Shown here: positions 42,667 through 51,079 of the stretch, piece by piece
Layout: every line of letters begins with the position of its first letter
How positions within the stretch are numbered: position 1 is the stretch's first letter
From: Spirosoma sp. KCTC 42546
Lineage (GTDB): Bacteria; Bacteroidota; Bacteroidia; Cytophagales; Spirosomataceae
Assembly: GCF_006965485.1 (NCBI RefSeq)
Contig: NZ_CP041360.1
Coordinates: 6,180,501 to 6,244,500, forward strand
DNA: 64,000 nucleotides
Direction: 5' to 3'
Notes under the pieces: generated by a model
What the model was told of the DNA's origin: nothing
Database searches by the model: none
The model's input: the letters and a program-made list of their open reading frames with translations, nothing else
Made by a program: the position numbers and the translations under genes

Positions 42667-45147
42667 CTACGATCCACACATCTCGCAACCTTCTGGGTCA
42701 TCGAGTGAGCAGGTCATGGCGGCATATTGCTGTTCCAGATCCGTTACCATCGGTACGGGCTGGGGCGTCGTGTTTTGGGCGTGCTCCTTGGCGTACTGTA
42801 CGTAATCGAGGGGTTTCTCTACCGTAACGGCTTCGGTTAGGACTGCTTCCAGTTGAGGCTCGGCCTGTGGCTGTACCACGGTGAACTTCACGGCATCGGC
42901 AGCGGCCTTCGTACGGAGGTAATACATACCTGTTTTCAGACCCGCTTTCCAGGCGTAGAAGTGCATGGACGTCAGCTTGCCGAAGTTAGAATCCTGAATG
43001 TGGATGTTCAGCGACTGCGACTGGCAGATGTACGCGCCCCGATCGGCGGCCATGTCGATGATGTGCTTCTGCTTAATCTCCCAAACCGTTTTGTAGAGGT
43101 CTTTGATATTCTGCGGAATATTCGGAATCGCCTGTACCGAGCCGTTGGCCAGAATCAGGTTATTCTTCATGGCATCGTTCCATAGACCCAGCTTCACGAG
43201 GTCTTTGAGCAGGTGCTTGTTCACAACAACGAACTCGCCCGACAATACGCGACGGGTGTAGATGTTACTCGTGTACGGCTCGAAACACTCGTTGTTACCC
43301 AGAATCTGCGAGGTCGATGCCGTTGGCATGGGTGCCAGCAGCAGCGAGTTCCGCACACCATGTTCAACAACGTCTTTCCGCAGACTTTCCCAATCCCAAC
43401 GATTCGACTTAGGCTTAACACCCCACATATCGAACTGGAACACGCCTTCCGAAATTGGCGAGCCTTTCCAGGTTTCGTACGGACCATATTCTTTGGCCTG
43501 CTCCATCGACGAAGTCATGGCACCAAAGTAAATCGTCTCGAAAATATCTTCGTTCAGGCGACGCGCTTCCTCCGACTCAAACGGCATCCGCAGCATGATG
43601 AAGGCATCGGCCAGTCCCTGCACACCCAGACCAATTGGCCGGTGACGCATGTTACTCCGACGAGCCTCTTCAACTGGATAATAGTTGATGTCGATGATTT
43701 TGTTCAGGTTGCGGGTGGCCGTTTTGGTCACTTCATACAACTTCTGGTGATCGAACCGCATGATGCCGTCCTTACCTCGTGTAATGAACTTCGGCAGGGC
43801 AAGCGATGCCAGGTTACACACCGCAATTTCGTCGGGAGCCGTGTACTCGATGATTTCGGTGCAGAGGTTACTCGACTTAATGGTACCGAGGTTCTTCTGG
43901 TTCGATTTCTTGTTAGCCGCATCCTTATACAGCATATAAGGCGTACCCGTTTCGGTTTGCGATTCCAGAATTTTGAACCACAACTCCTGCGCTTTTATCG
44001 TCCGGCGGGCACGGCCTTCGCGCTCGTAGCGCTCGTACAAAGCTTCAAACTCATCACCATAGCAATCGGCCAGACCTGGGCACTCGTGTGGGCAGAACAA
44101 CGACCAAACATCGTCGGCTTCCACCCGCTTCATGAACAGATCAGGCGTCCAGAGGGCGTAGAACAGATCGCGGGCGCGGCCTTCTTCCTTACCGGAGTTC
44201 TTTTTCAGATCCAGGAAGTCAAATACATCGGCATGCCAGGGTTCCAGATAAATGGCGAAGGAGCCTTTCCGCTTCCCGCCACCCTGATCCACATAACGGG
44301 CTGTATCATTAAATACACGCAGCATCGGTACAATCCCGTTGCTGGTTCCGTTGGTGCCTTTAATGTAGGTTCCCGTTGCCCGAACGTTATGGATGCTCAG
44401 GCCAATACCACCCGCCGATTGCGAGATTTTGGCGGTTTGTTTCAGTGTATCATAAATTCCGTCGATGGAGTCGTCCTTCATGGTCAGCAGGAAGCAACTC
44501 GACATCTGTGGCTTCGGTGTACCGGCATTGAACAAGGTCGGCGTAGCGTGCGTAAACCACTTTTCGGAAAGCAGATTATAGGTTTCGATAGCTGCGTCCA
44601 CATCTTCCATGTGAATCCCAACAGCTACCCGCATCAGCATATGCTGGGGGCGTTCGGCAATCCGGCCGTCCAGCTTTAGCAGATACGATTTTTCGAGAGT
44701 CTTATAGCCGAAGTAATCATAGCCATAATCCCGATCATAAATAATGGTTGAATCCAGCAGAGCCGCATGCTGACGAACTACATCATACACCTCTTTCGAG
44801 ATCAATGACGCATTTTCGCCCGTTTTTGGATCTTCATACTGATACAGTTTCTTGATGGTACCGGAGAACGATTTGTTCGTCTCCTTGTGCAGGTTCGAGA
44901 TGGCAATCCGAGCGGCCAGGATGGCGTAGTCGGGGTGCTTGGTCGTCATGGAAGCTGCGGTTTCAGCGGCCAGATTGTCGAGTTCGGTGGTTTTTACCCC
45001 ATCGTACAGACCACTGACAACTTTTACAGCCACTTCAACAGGCTGCACATAAGCTGGGTCAAGACCATAACACAGCTTCTCGATTCGAGCGGTGATTTTG
45101 TCGAACTTGACGGACTCCCGGCGCCCGTCGCGTTTGATAACGTACAT
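42667..45147 (-). CDS. nrdA: Ribonucleoside-diphosphate reductase class Ia, alpha subunit
   Basis: The 826-residue protein has an N-terminal ATP cone ([18 protein letters not shown], residues 1-90). The ten-stranded barrel follows, with active-site cysteines in [20 protein letters not shown] and [11 protein letters not shown]. The C-terminal redox pair is CEMCGS. It reduces NDPs to dNDPs using the NrdB radical. The [25 protein letters not shown] wording is the eukaryote-like class Ia type common in Bacteroidota. NrdB is not adjacent. A long antisense frame inside this gene is a composition artefact. Confidence 0.96.
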   Translation of the reverse strand: MYVIKRDGRRESVKFDKITARIEKLCYGLDPAYVQPVEVAVKVVSGLYDGVKTTELDNLAAETAASMTTKHPDYAILAARIAISNLHKETNKSFSGTIKKLYQYEDPKTGENASLISKEVYDVVRQHAALLDSTIIYDRDYGYDYFGYKTLEKSYLLKLDGRIAERPQHMLMRVAVGIHMEDVDAAIETYNLLSEKWFTHATPTLFNAGTPKPQMSSCFLLTMKDDSIDGIYDTLKQTAKISQSAGGIGLSIHNVRATGTYIKGTNGTSNGIVPMLRVFNDTARYVDQGGGKRKGSFAIYLEPWHADVFDFLDLKKNSGKEEGRARDLFYALWTPDLFMKRVEADDVWSLFCPHECPGLADCYGDEFEALYERYEREGRARRTIKAQELWFKILESQTETGTPYMLYKDAANKKSNQKNLGTIKSSNLCTEIIEYTAPDEIAVCNLASLALPKFITRGKDGIMRFDHQKLYEVTKTATRNLNKIIDINYYPVEEARRSNMRHRPIGLGVQGLADAFIMLRMPFESEEARRLNEDIFETIYFGAMTSSMEQAKEYGPYETWKGSPISEGVFQFDMWGVKPKSNRWDWESLRKDVVEHGVRNSLLLAPMPTASTSQILGNNECFEPYTSNIYTRRVLSGEFVVVNKHLLKDLVKLGLWNDAMKNNLILANGSVQAIPNIPQNIKDLYKTVWEIKQKHIIDMAADRGAYICQSQSLNIHIQDSNFGKLTSMHFYAWKAGLKTGMYYLRTKAAADAVKFTVVQPQAEPQLEAVLTEAVTVEKPLDYVQYAKEHAQNTTPQPVPMVTDLEQQYAAMTCSLDDPEGCEMCGS

Positions 45148-45676
45148 ACGTATTTCGGCTAGTTAAGTATGGAAAAATGTTGACTGCATACAGGTTACGG
45201 TTGAGATTGAATGTATATGATGGTTAATTATAAGAGGTAGTATAGTGTCATCTATTCAGACGAGAAAGGAAAAAAAGTAACCAAAAAACTGAACCTCAGT
45301 AGTTACCCAAAGGTGTAGCGGATGGCGTTCTAAAGTTCCTTTGAAAAAGACGGAAAAGCAACCCGGAAGGTTCGGGTGTTTTGATAAATCCTTGAAACGT
45401 TCAACTCTTCAGGCAGGTTAAGAAATTGTTAAGTCGTCAGCGTTAGCGACTTATCAATACCCCAGTGGAGAGCTATTCTTAGAAATTAATAAAGCGATTT
45501 TTATTGATCGGAATGTGGGGCCAAACTCTGGCGAGCACTATTCCGTGGAGAAAGCGTACGGTTCGGAAATGTATGAAAAAAGACGCAGAGGACCAACTGT
45601 TTATTACCGCATTATTAGGCAACGGTTCCAGTTTAACCAGTTCGTTATCAGCCTGAAAAAGAACCCACAAAAAGGC
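45148..45676. other. Long divergent intergenic region nrdA-rpmE
   Basis: About 530 bases between nrdA and the rpmE promoter hold no gene. I see an ACCCG/CGGGT hairpin near 45371-45388 and AAGTCG/CGACTT (45431-45436 with 45447-45452). On the minus strand CACCTTTG near 45315 is a one-mismatch -7 box for nrdA, without a clear TTG partner. No NrdR box was convincing. Confidence 0.5.
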
Positions 45677-45706
45677 TTGGCAATCCTGATAAAAACCGTA
45701 CCTTTG
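45677..45706 (+). promoter_or_regulatory. Consensus promoter of rpmE
   Basis: TTG (45677-45679), a 19-nt spacer and TACCTTTG (45699-45706) match the Bacteroidota consensus. This places the transcript start near 45712 and fixes the translation start at 45758 rather than the far upstream end of the open frame. Confidence 0.85.
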
Positions 45707-45712
45707 CAGTCC

Positions 45713-45733
45713 TTTTCGGTCGGAAACCGAGAA
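45713..45733 (+). promoter_or_regulatory. Small hairpin in the rpmE leader
   Basis: TTTTCGGT (45713-45720) can pair with ACCGAGAA (45726-45733) apart from one position. It begins at about the transcript start and could be a stabilising 5' stem or an L31 autoregulatory site. Confidence 0.4.
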
Positions 45734-45757
45734 GATGACAAGAAACTGAGATTAATC

Positions 45758-46027
45758 ATGAAAAAGGGCATTCACCCGGATTACCGCGAAGTGGTATTCC
45801 ACGACCTGTCGAGCGATTATAAATTTCTGACCCGCTCAACGGTTCAAACCAGAGACAGCATCGAGTTCGAAGGCAAAACCTATCCGCTCGTTAAGATCGA
45901 GGTTAGTTCGCAGTCGCACCCGTTCTATACGGGCAAAAACGTACTGCTCGATACAGCCGGCCGTGTGGACAAGTTCCGCAAACGGTACGGTACAAAAGAA
46001 AACGCAACCCCGACTTCGCAGTCGTAA
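45758..46027 (+). CDS. rpmE: 50S ribosomal protein L31 type B
   Basis: The 89-residue protein starts [20 protein letters not shown] and ends with [11 protein letters not shown], the L31 signature. The zinc-binding cysteines of type A L31 are absent, so this is the zinc-independent type B form usual in Bacteroidota. It bridges the ribosomal subunits. The open frame extends upstream to 45515, but the consensus promoter at 45677-45706 and family length make 45758 the start. A strong terminator follows. Confidence 0.95.
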   Translation: MKKGIHPDYREVVFHDLSSDYKFLTRSTVQTRDSIEFEGKTYPLVKIEVSSQSHPFYTGKNVLLDTAGRVDKFRKRYGTKENATPTSQS

Positions 46028-46058
46028 GCTGGTCATCGTTTCTCTTTTTAACGATCAC

Positions 46059-46101
46059 AAAACTCCCTCGTTACGGATATCTGTAACGAGGGAGTTTTTT
46101 T
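46059..46101 (+). terminator. Terminator of rpmE
   Basis: A perfect 16-bp stem (46059-46074 with 46083-46098) with an 8-nt loop is followed by a run of T residues. It lies 31 nt after the L31 stop. Confidence 0.93.
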
Positions 46102-46122
46102 ATGGTAAATTTTAGTTGCTTA

Positions 46123-46168
46123 TTGGTTATTAAGTTGAGCGTTGACTTAATAACCAACTCAACGCTCA
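46123..46168 (+). promoter_or_regulatory. Two overlapping inverted repeats just upstream of a response regulator gene
   Basis: TTGGTTATTAAGT (46123-46135) pairs with 46145-46157. TGAGCGTTG (46136-46144), which is exactly the loop of that hairpin, pairs with CAACGCTCA (46160-46168). The two stems interleave and would be mutually exclusive or form a pseudoknot. The response regulator ATG is at 46173. Confidence 0.7.
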
Positions 46169-46172
46169 CGAT

Positions 46173-46859
46173 ATGAAGAAAATACTGATCATAGAAGATG
46201 ACCGGCGTATAGCCCAGAATATCAGCCGGGGGTTACTGGAAGAAGGCTATGCCACGGAGGTCGTCTATGAGGGTCTGAACGGACGACAGATGGCGCTGCA
46301 ACCCGGTGTCGATTTACTGATCCTGGATATCAACCTACCCGGTTTAAGTGGCTTTGAAGTCTGTAGGAGTGTGCGGGCCGAGAAACCACAGTTGCCTATT
46401 ATTATGCTCACGGCACTGGGAGAAATTGAAGACAAAATAGAAGGCCTGGGTCTAGGAGCTGATGATTACCTTGTGAAACCATTCGATTTCCGCGAGTTGG
46501 TGGCACGGGTAGCTACCTGCTTCCGGCGTTCATCGTTCATTAACGATCCAATTACAGAAGACATCTGTCAGGTAGCCAATCTGACGGTCAATCTGAGCCT
46601 TAAGGAGGTTCGGCGAGACAATACACTCATTGACCTGACCGCCCGCGAATTTGCCCTGCTGGAATACCTGATTCGCCACAAAGGCCGGGTTCTCTCGAAA
46701 ATGGATATTGCCGAAACCGTCTGGAATCTTAACTTCGATCCGGGTACGAATGTCGTGGAGGTGTATGTAAATTACCTGCGCAAAAAAATCGACCGCGATT
46801 TTGAGCCTAAACTGATCCATACCCGGCCGGGTATGGGTTATGTGTTGAAGGAGGAGTAA
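46173..46859 (+). CDS. OmpR/PhoB-family response regulator
   Basis: This 228-residue protein has a receiver domain (residues 1-120; Asp9/Asp10 acidic pocket, phospho-acceptor Asp52 in LLILDINLPG, Lys in DYLVKPFDF). The winged-helix effector domain (about 130-226) reads DLTAREFALLEYLIRHKGRVLSK and HTRPGMGYVLKEE. It pairs with the histidine kinase gene 109 nt downstream. The position upstream of an RND efflux operon and the phased hexamer array at 48423-48483 suggest it activates that operon, as CusR/CopR-type regulators do. The stop is directly followed by a 25-bp hairpin. Confidence 0.93.
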   Translation: MKKILIIEDDRRIAQNISRGLLEEGYATEVVYEGLNGRQMALQPGVDLLILDINLPGLSGFEVCRSVRAEKPQLPIIMLTALGEIEDKIEGLGLGADDYLVKPFDFRELVARVATCFRRSSFINDPITEDICQVANLTVNLSLKEVRRDNTLIDLTAREFALLEYLIRHKGRVLSKMDIAETVWNLNFDPGTNVVEVYVNYLRKKIDRDFEPKLIHTRPGMGYVLKEE

Positions 46860-46926
46860 AGGGAGGATGGAGGAGAGGGAGAAAGGGGATGCTTAATTTC
46901 GTTTCTCCCTCTCCTCCATCCTCCCT
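46860..46926. repeat. Perfect 25-bp GA/CT inverted repeat between response regulator and kinase genes
   Basis: Arms 46860-46884 and 46902-46926 are exact reverse complements. The left arm starts at the first base after the response regulator stop. The pyrimidine tract continues to the kinase ATG at 46968. Confidence 0.93.
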
Positions 46927-46967
46927 CTCTTCCCTTCCTCCCCCTCCCCCCTTTCCTCCCTCTCACC

Positions 46968-48335
46968 ATGACCATCCGCAACCGCATCGCCCTACAGTTC
47001 TCACTCATTGTCGCTACGATTCTGATCGTTTTTTCGGTGCTGATTTATCTGGTGTCGGCTACGTACCGGCGGGAGGAGTTTTACGAGCGGCTCAAAAATA
47101 AAGCCCGTACTACCGTTCGCTTTTTAATTGAAGTGAAAGAAGTGGATCGGGAGTTGCTTAAAATCATTGATCGTAATACGCTCACGGCCCTGATCGATGA
47201 GAAAGTTCTGATTTTCGATGCCAGGAATCGTCTGATCTATTCGAGTGTCGATGATCAGGTCATTCATTTCCAGACAACTCTACTGGACGAGGTTCGGCAA
47301 AAGAAAGAAATTGAAACGTTTAGTGAGCACAATGAACTGGTCGGGTTGCTCTACCAGCAGAACGGTCGGGACCTGGTCGTGTTAGCTTCCGCCTACGATC
47401 AGTTTGGGAAGAGTAAGCTGGAAAATCTGCGATTAACCTTAGGCTGGGGATTGCTGGCGGGCCTGAGCATTACTATTGGACTGGGTATTTTCTTTGCCGG
47501 TCAATCCTTACGCCCCATCAGCCAAATCAATCAGCAGGTATCGACCATTACAGCGCTCAATCTTCAGCAACGACTGGACGAAGGCAATCGGCAGGATGAG
47601 ATTGCCCGACTGGCCATGAACTTCAACGACGTACTGCACCGGCTGTACCAGGCCTTTGAACAACAGCGAAGTTTTGTATCGCATGCATCGCATGAACTCA
47701 GAACACCCCTGGCCGCGCTGAAGTCAGAGATCCAACTGGGTTTACGCCGACCGCTAACCGTAGCTGAACACAAAGAGATTCTGATCAACTTACTTTCAGA
47801 TACCGATCGGCTCATTGGCTTGACCAATAGTTTACTACTGCTGGCCCGAACGCTGGAAACAAGCAATCAGGTATCGTTTCGGACTGTTCGCGCTGATGAT
47901 GTTGTTTTTCTGGCTAAAGATGAACTGGTAAGTGCCAAGCCCACGTACCGAATTGCAGTTGACTACAGCAATTTGCCGGAAACTGAGACCGAAACACTTG
48001 TTAAAGCAAATGAGGAACTGTTGAAACAAGTGTTTCTCAACCTATTCGATAACGCCTGCAAATACTCACCAGACCATACTGCCCAAGTACGCATCAGCAC
48101 AGATAGTCAGTATTGCCGGATCACGGTTCAGGATAAGGGGATTGGTATTTCACCACACGACCAGGCGCATATTTTCGAACCATTCTACAGATCAACTAAC
48201 GTTCTCGACTATCAGGGATTTGGCATCGGCTTATCCATTTGTGCGAAACTCATTGAACTCCACATGGGAACCTTATCAGTTAATAGCAACCTGGGCGAAG
48301 GCAGTACGTTTACCGTTTCGCTACCGCATGTGTGA
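46968..48335 (+). CDS. Sensor histidine kinase (heavy-metal sensor type)
   Basis: The 455-residue protein has TM1 (about 8-30), a periplasmic sensor region (31-157), TM2 (158-180), a HAMP domain (180-232), a HisKA domain with His242 (SHASHELRTPLAALKSE), and an ATPase domain: N box NLFDNACKYS, G boxes DKGIGI and GFGIGLSI. It phosphorylates the upstream OmpR-type regulator. The layout is that of CusS/CzcS-type metal sensors, and the downstream OMF-MFP-RND genes support that. The inducing metal is unknown. Confidence 0.92.
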   Translation: MTIRNRIALQFSLIVATILIVFSVLIYLVSATYRREEFYERLKNKARTTVRFLIEVKEVDRELLKIIDRNTLTALIDEKVLIFDARNRLIYSSVDDQVIHFQTTLLDEVRQKKEIETFSEHNELVGLLYQQNGRDLVVLASAYDQFGKSKLENLRLTLGWGLLAGLSITIGLGIFFAGQSLRPISQINQQVSTITALNLQQRLDEGNRQDEIARLAMNFNDVLHRLYQAFEQQRSFVSHASHELRTPLAALKSEIQLGLRRPLTVAEHKEILINLLSDTDRLIGLTNSLLLLARTLETSNQVSFRTVRADDVVFLAKDELVSAKPTYRIAVDYSNLPETETETLVKANEELLKQVFLNLFDNACKYSPDHTAQVRISTDSQYCRITVQDKGIGISPHDQAHIFEPFYRSTNVLDYQGFGIGLSICAKLIELHMGTLSVNSNLGEGSTFTVSLPHV

Positions 48336-48364
48336 GGGCACTTACATATTAAACCTCACATTCC

Positions 48365-48379
48365 GCTGATTAAATCAGC
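48365..48379. promoter_or_regulatory. Short dyad upstream of the efflux operon
   Basis: GCTGATT and AATCAGC flank one central base (48365-48379). Overlapping it are two direct copies of TTAAA(A)TCA(A)GCCTTAA (48371-48385 and 48398-48414). It may be a terminator stem of the kinase gene or part of the efflux operator. Confidence 0.45.
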
Positions 48380-48422
48380 CTTAACACACTTATACGGTTA
48401 AAATCAAGCCTTAATAAGAGTC

Positions 48423-48501
48423 TCTAATAATTTTCTAATCTTTTTATAAACTCCCTTTAATGTCAATTTAAGCTCCCTTTAATACAAATTAAAGACCTTT
48501 G
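48423..48501 (+). promoter_or_regulatory. 11-bp-phased hexamer array and promoter of the efflux operon
   Basis: Six hexamers start exactly 11 bp apart: TCTAAT (48423), TCTAAT (48434), TATAAA (48445), TTTAAT (48456), TTTAAG (48467) and TTTAAT (48478). A weaker TTAAAG lies at 48489. GACCTTTG at 48494-48501 matches the -7 box at seven of eight positions, and no TTG stands at -33. Eleven-base spacing of direct repeats is the geometry of PhoB/OmpR-family operators. Confidence 0.6.
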
Positions 48502-48522
48502 TAGCCCTATTCATGTCAACTC

Positions 48523-49785
48523 ATGCGGCTGCTGCTGATCGTCTTCTTTAGTTTCTTTTTTTTCCAGAATACCAAGTCTGCCCTGGCGCAGGATTCCCTT
48601 CACATAAGCCTTCGGCAAGCCGATAGCCTGTTTCTGAAAAACAATCTGCTGTTATTGGCCGAGCGATTTCGGATCGATGCCAGTCAGGCGCAGGTACTAC
48701 AAGCCAGTTTATACGATAACCCAAACGTAACGCTGGAGGTTAGCTCGTTCAATAGCGAAACCCGGCGGGTGCTGGACGTAGGAAGGCAAGGTGAGAAAAT
48801 CATCTCGGTGCAACAATTGCTTTATACCGCCGGAAAACGGAATAAACGCATTGCACTTGCATCGGAAGCGGCCCGCCTGACCGAATTAGAATTGCTCGAT
48901 TTACTGCGCGGCCTGCGCTTTGATCTACGGAGTCGGTTCTACTCCATTTACTTTCAACAGCTGACGCTGAATCGATTTAATCAGCAGATTGCTACGCTTG
49001 AAACTACGGTGTCGGCCTATGAAAAGCAGTACGAACGAAATAACATTTCGCTTCGTGAATTGCTTCGGCTCAAAGCGCTACTGTTTCAACTCAACAACGA
49101 CCGAACGGAGATCGTATTCCAGTTGGCCGACGATCAGCGGGCTTTACGGACGCTCTTGTCTGTAGATCAACCCATTCAGCCGCGCGTTCGAGACGCAACG
49201 TTACCCCGTTATCACCTGCCTACGCAACCTGACGACACGCTCCAGCAAATGGCCCTTCGCAATCGGCCCGATCTAAAAGCGTCGGAGTCACTCATTCGAC
49301 AGGCTGAACTGAATTATAATTTACAGAAGTCGCTGGCCGTACCAGATTTACGCGTAGGCGGCACCTACGACCAGGCAGGCAGCTATATTCAGAACTATGT
49401 TGGCCTGTCAGTATCGGCCGACATCCCGGTTTTCAACCGCAATCAGGGAGCCATTCGGGCAGCCCGTAGTCAGATCAATTACCAAAGTCAGTTACAACGC
49501 CAAAAGGCCATTCAGGTCGGCAACGAAGTAGTAACCTCACTGCAAAAAGTTCGGGAGGTCGAACGGCGGGTTCAGTCTATTGAACGCTCGTTTACCGATC
49601 AATTCGACGAGCTAAACCGGGGCGTTATTATCAGCTTCCAGAAAGGCAATCTGACACTCATTGAATTTGTCGATCTGATTGAAGCCTACAACGATAGTGT
49701 TCGCCAGCTCAACCGCCTGAAAGCCGACCGGATTAGCGCCTACGAAGAACTGAATTACCTCGTCGGTGAAGAATTATTTAGGTAG
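48523..49785 (+). CDS. Outer-membrane efflux protein (TolC/CzcC-like)
   Basis: The 420-residue protein has a signal peptide (ending TKSALAQ) and the duplicated long-helix pattern of TolC-family outer membrane factors (NNLLLLAERFRIDASQAQVLQASLYDNPNVTLEV; VGLSVSADIPVFNRNQGAIRAARSQI). It forms the outer channel of a tripartite pump with the next two genes. The usual TolC N-terminal lipid site is absent. Its stop codon is inside the left arm of the hairpin at 49782-49867. Confidence 0.9.
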   Translation: MRLLLIVFFSFFFFQNTKSALAQDSLHISLRQADSLFLKNNLLLLAERFRIDASQAQVLQASLYDNPNVTLEVSSFNSETRRVLDVGRQGEKIISVQQLLYTAGKRNKRIALASEAARLTELELLDLLRGLRFDLRSRFYSIYFQQLTLNRFNQQIATLETTVSAYEKQYERNNISLRELLRLKALLFQLNNDRTEIVFQLADDQRALRTLLSVDQPIQPRVRDATLPRYHLPTQPDDTLQQMALRNRPDLKASESLIRQAELNYNLQKSLAVPDLRVGGTYDQAGSYIQNYVGLSVSADIPVFNRNQGAIRAARSQINYQSQLQRQKAIQVGNEVVTSLQKVREVERRVQSIERSFTDQFDELNRGVIISFQKGNLTLIEFVDLIEAYNDSVRQLNRLKADRISAYEELNYLVGEELFR

Positions 49786-49867
49786 TACCGGGCGTCTTGT
49801 CCGGACGAAATAAGCACTTAGTCAAATTACCCTTACTTACATGACCGGACAAGATGCCCGGTACTAC
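49782..49867. repeat. 23-bp inverted repeat between OMF and adaptor genes
   Basis: Arms 49782-49804 and 49845-49867 match at 22 of 23 positions, and the odd pair is a G-U wobble in RNA. The left arm includes the stop codon of the outer-membrane factor. The right arm ends one base before the adaptor ATG (49869). Confidence 0.93.
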
Positions 49868-49868
49868 A

Positions 49869-50948
49869 ATGAAAATCACTGTTTTTTTGCTGCTCAGTTG
49901 CCTGACCTTTTTCTTCTCCTGTGGCCCTAAACCAGCACCGGAAGAGGAAAAAGCATTTATGCTATCCGATACGATGATGCACCGGATTCACCTCGATAGT
50001 GTGGTTATGCAGCCCGTTCGAAGTGAACTGACGCTGGTGGGTAAAGTCATGGCCGACGAGAACCGGGTCATTAAAGTGTATCCACTGGTAGGGGGCAATG
50101 TAGAAGACGTACGAGTAGAACTGGGCGATTACGTCCACAAAGGCCAGACATTAGCCTCCATTCGTTCGGGCGAAGTGGCCGATATAGAACGGCAAAGCAT
50201 CCAAGCCCGGTCAGACTTGCTGCTGGCCGAGAAAAATCTGCGGGTAGCTCAGGACCTGTTCGAAACCAAGCTTACCTCGCAGCGCGAAGTGGTAGCGGCT
50301 CAGAAAGAGGTGGAGAAAGCTCAGGCCGAATCGAATCGGGTAGCCGAAGTCTCTAAAATTTACGGCCTTGGCAAAACGTCAATGTACACCGTAAAAGCCC
50401 CCATCGACGGTTACGTGATCGAGAAGAATGTGAACCGGGGTACGCAACTTCGTTCCGACAATGCCGGCAACCTGTTTACAATTGGTCAGATCAGTGAGGT
50501 TTGGGTATTAGCCAATGTCAACGAAAGCGACATTGGGCGGGTACGGATGGGAATGGATGCCTCCATTCAAACGCTAAGCTATCCTGACGATCTCTTTCAT
50601 GGCCAGGTCGATAAAATTTATACGGTACTGGACCCCGGCACCAAAGCCATGACCGTTCGGATCCGCCTGAATAACAAGGCGATGAAACTACGCCCCGAAA
50701 TGCATGCGACCGTTACCTTACGCTACGAAGACGGTGGTCAACTAGCTACGGTACCTGCGGGCTCAGTCATTTTCGACCAATCAAAACATTACGTCATGGT
50801 CTTCCGGGGCCGCTCCGACATCGACACCCGTGAGGTGAATGTTCTCAAAACTGTTGGCGACATCGCCTATATCAAAACGGGCCTGAAACCGGGCGAACGC
50901 GTCATTTCTAAAAATCAACTCCTGGTCTACGACGCCATCAATGATTAA
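49869..50948 (+). CDS. RND efflux periplasmic adaptor (MFP), lipoprotein
   Basis: The protein of about 359 residues starts MKITVFLLLSCLTFFFSCGP, a lipoprotein signal with the modified Cys at 18. It has the biotin/lipoyl-like hinge (VYPLVGGNVEDVRVELGDYVHKGQTLA), an alpha-hairpin (about 105-150), the second lipoyl half (APIDGYVIEKNVNRGTQL) and the beta-barrel. It links the inner membrane pump to the outer channel. The frame opens five codons earlier at 49854, but those codons lie in the hairpin. The family resembles CusB/CzcB. Confidence 0.9.
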   Translation: MKITVFLLLSCLTFFFSCGPKPAPEEEKAFMLSDTMMHRIHLDSVVMQPVRSELTLVGKVMADENRVIKVYPLVGGNVEDVRVELGDYVHKGQTLASIRSGEVADIERQSIQARSDLLLAEKNLRVAQDLFETKLTSQREVVAAQKEVEKAQAESNRVAEVSKIYGLGKTSMYTVKAPIDGYVIEKNVNRGTQLRSDNAGNLFTIGQISEVWVLANVNESDIGRVRMGMDASIQTLSYPDDLFHGQVDKIYTVLDPGTKAMTVRIRLNNKAMKLRPEMHATVTLRYEDGGQLATVPAGSVIFDQSKHYVMVFRGRSDIDTREVNVLKTVGDIAYIKTGLKPGERVISKNQLLVYDAIND

Positions 50949-50951
50949 AAA

Positions 50952-51061
50952 GGAGGAGAGGGAGGAAGGAGGAAAGGGAAGAAGGGAGTAGGGAAGGTGA
51001 CACTAATTAAGTAACTATTCCTATTCCATTTCCTCCCCTTCCTCCTTCCTCCCTCTCCTCC
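50952..51061. repeat. Perfect 23-bp GA/CT inverted repeat between adaptor and pump genes
   Basis: Arms 50952-50974 and 51039-51061 are exact reverse complements in a longer purine-rich/pyrimidine-rich quasi-palindrome. It fills the gap between the adaptor stop (50948) and the pump ATG (51080). Confidence 0.93.
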
Positions 51062-51079
51062 CATTCTCCCCCCTTTTCC

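Noticed and set aside
42493..42708. A 71-codon plus-strand gene next to nrdA
   Set aside because: It starts at TTG, overlaps the nrdA terminator and 3' end, and at best holds a decayed transposase fragment.
43213..44679. A 488-codon plus-strand open frame opposite nrdA
   Set aside because: It lies wholly within nrdA on the other strand, has no recognisable domain, and nrdA is certain. It is a composition shadow.
45200..45260. NrdR box upstream of nrdA
   Set aside because: TATAGTGT-like words are present singly, without the paired 16-mer arrangement expected for NrdR.
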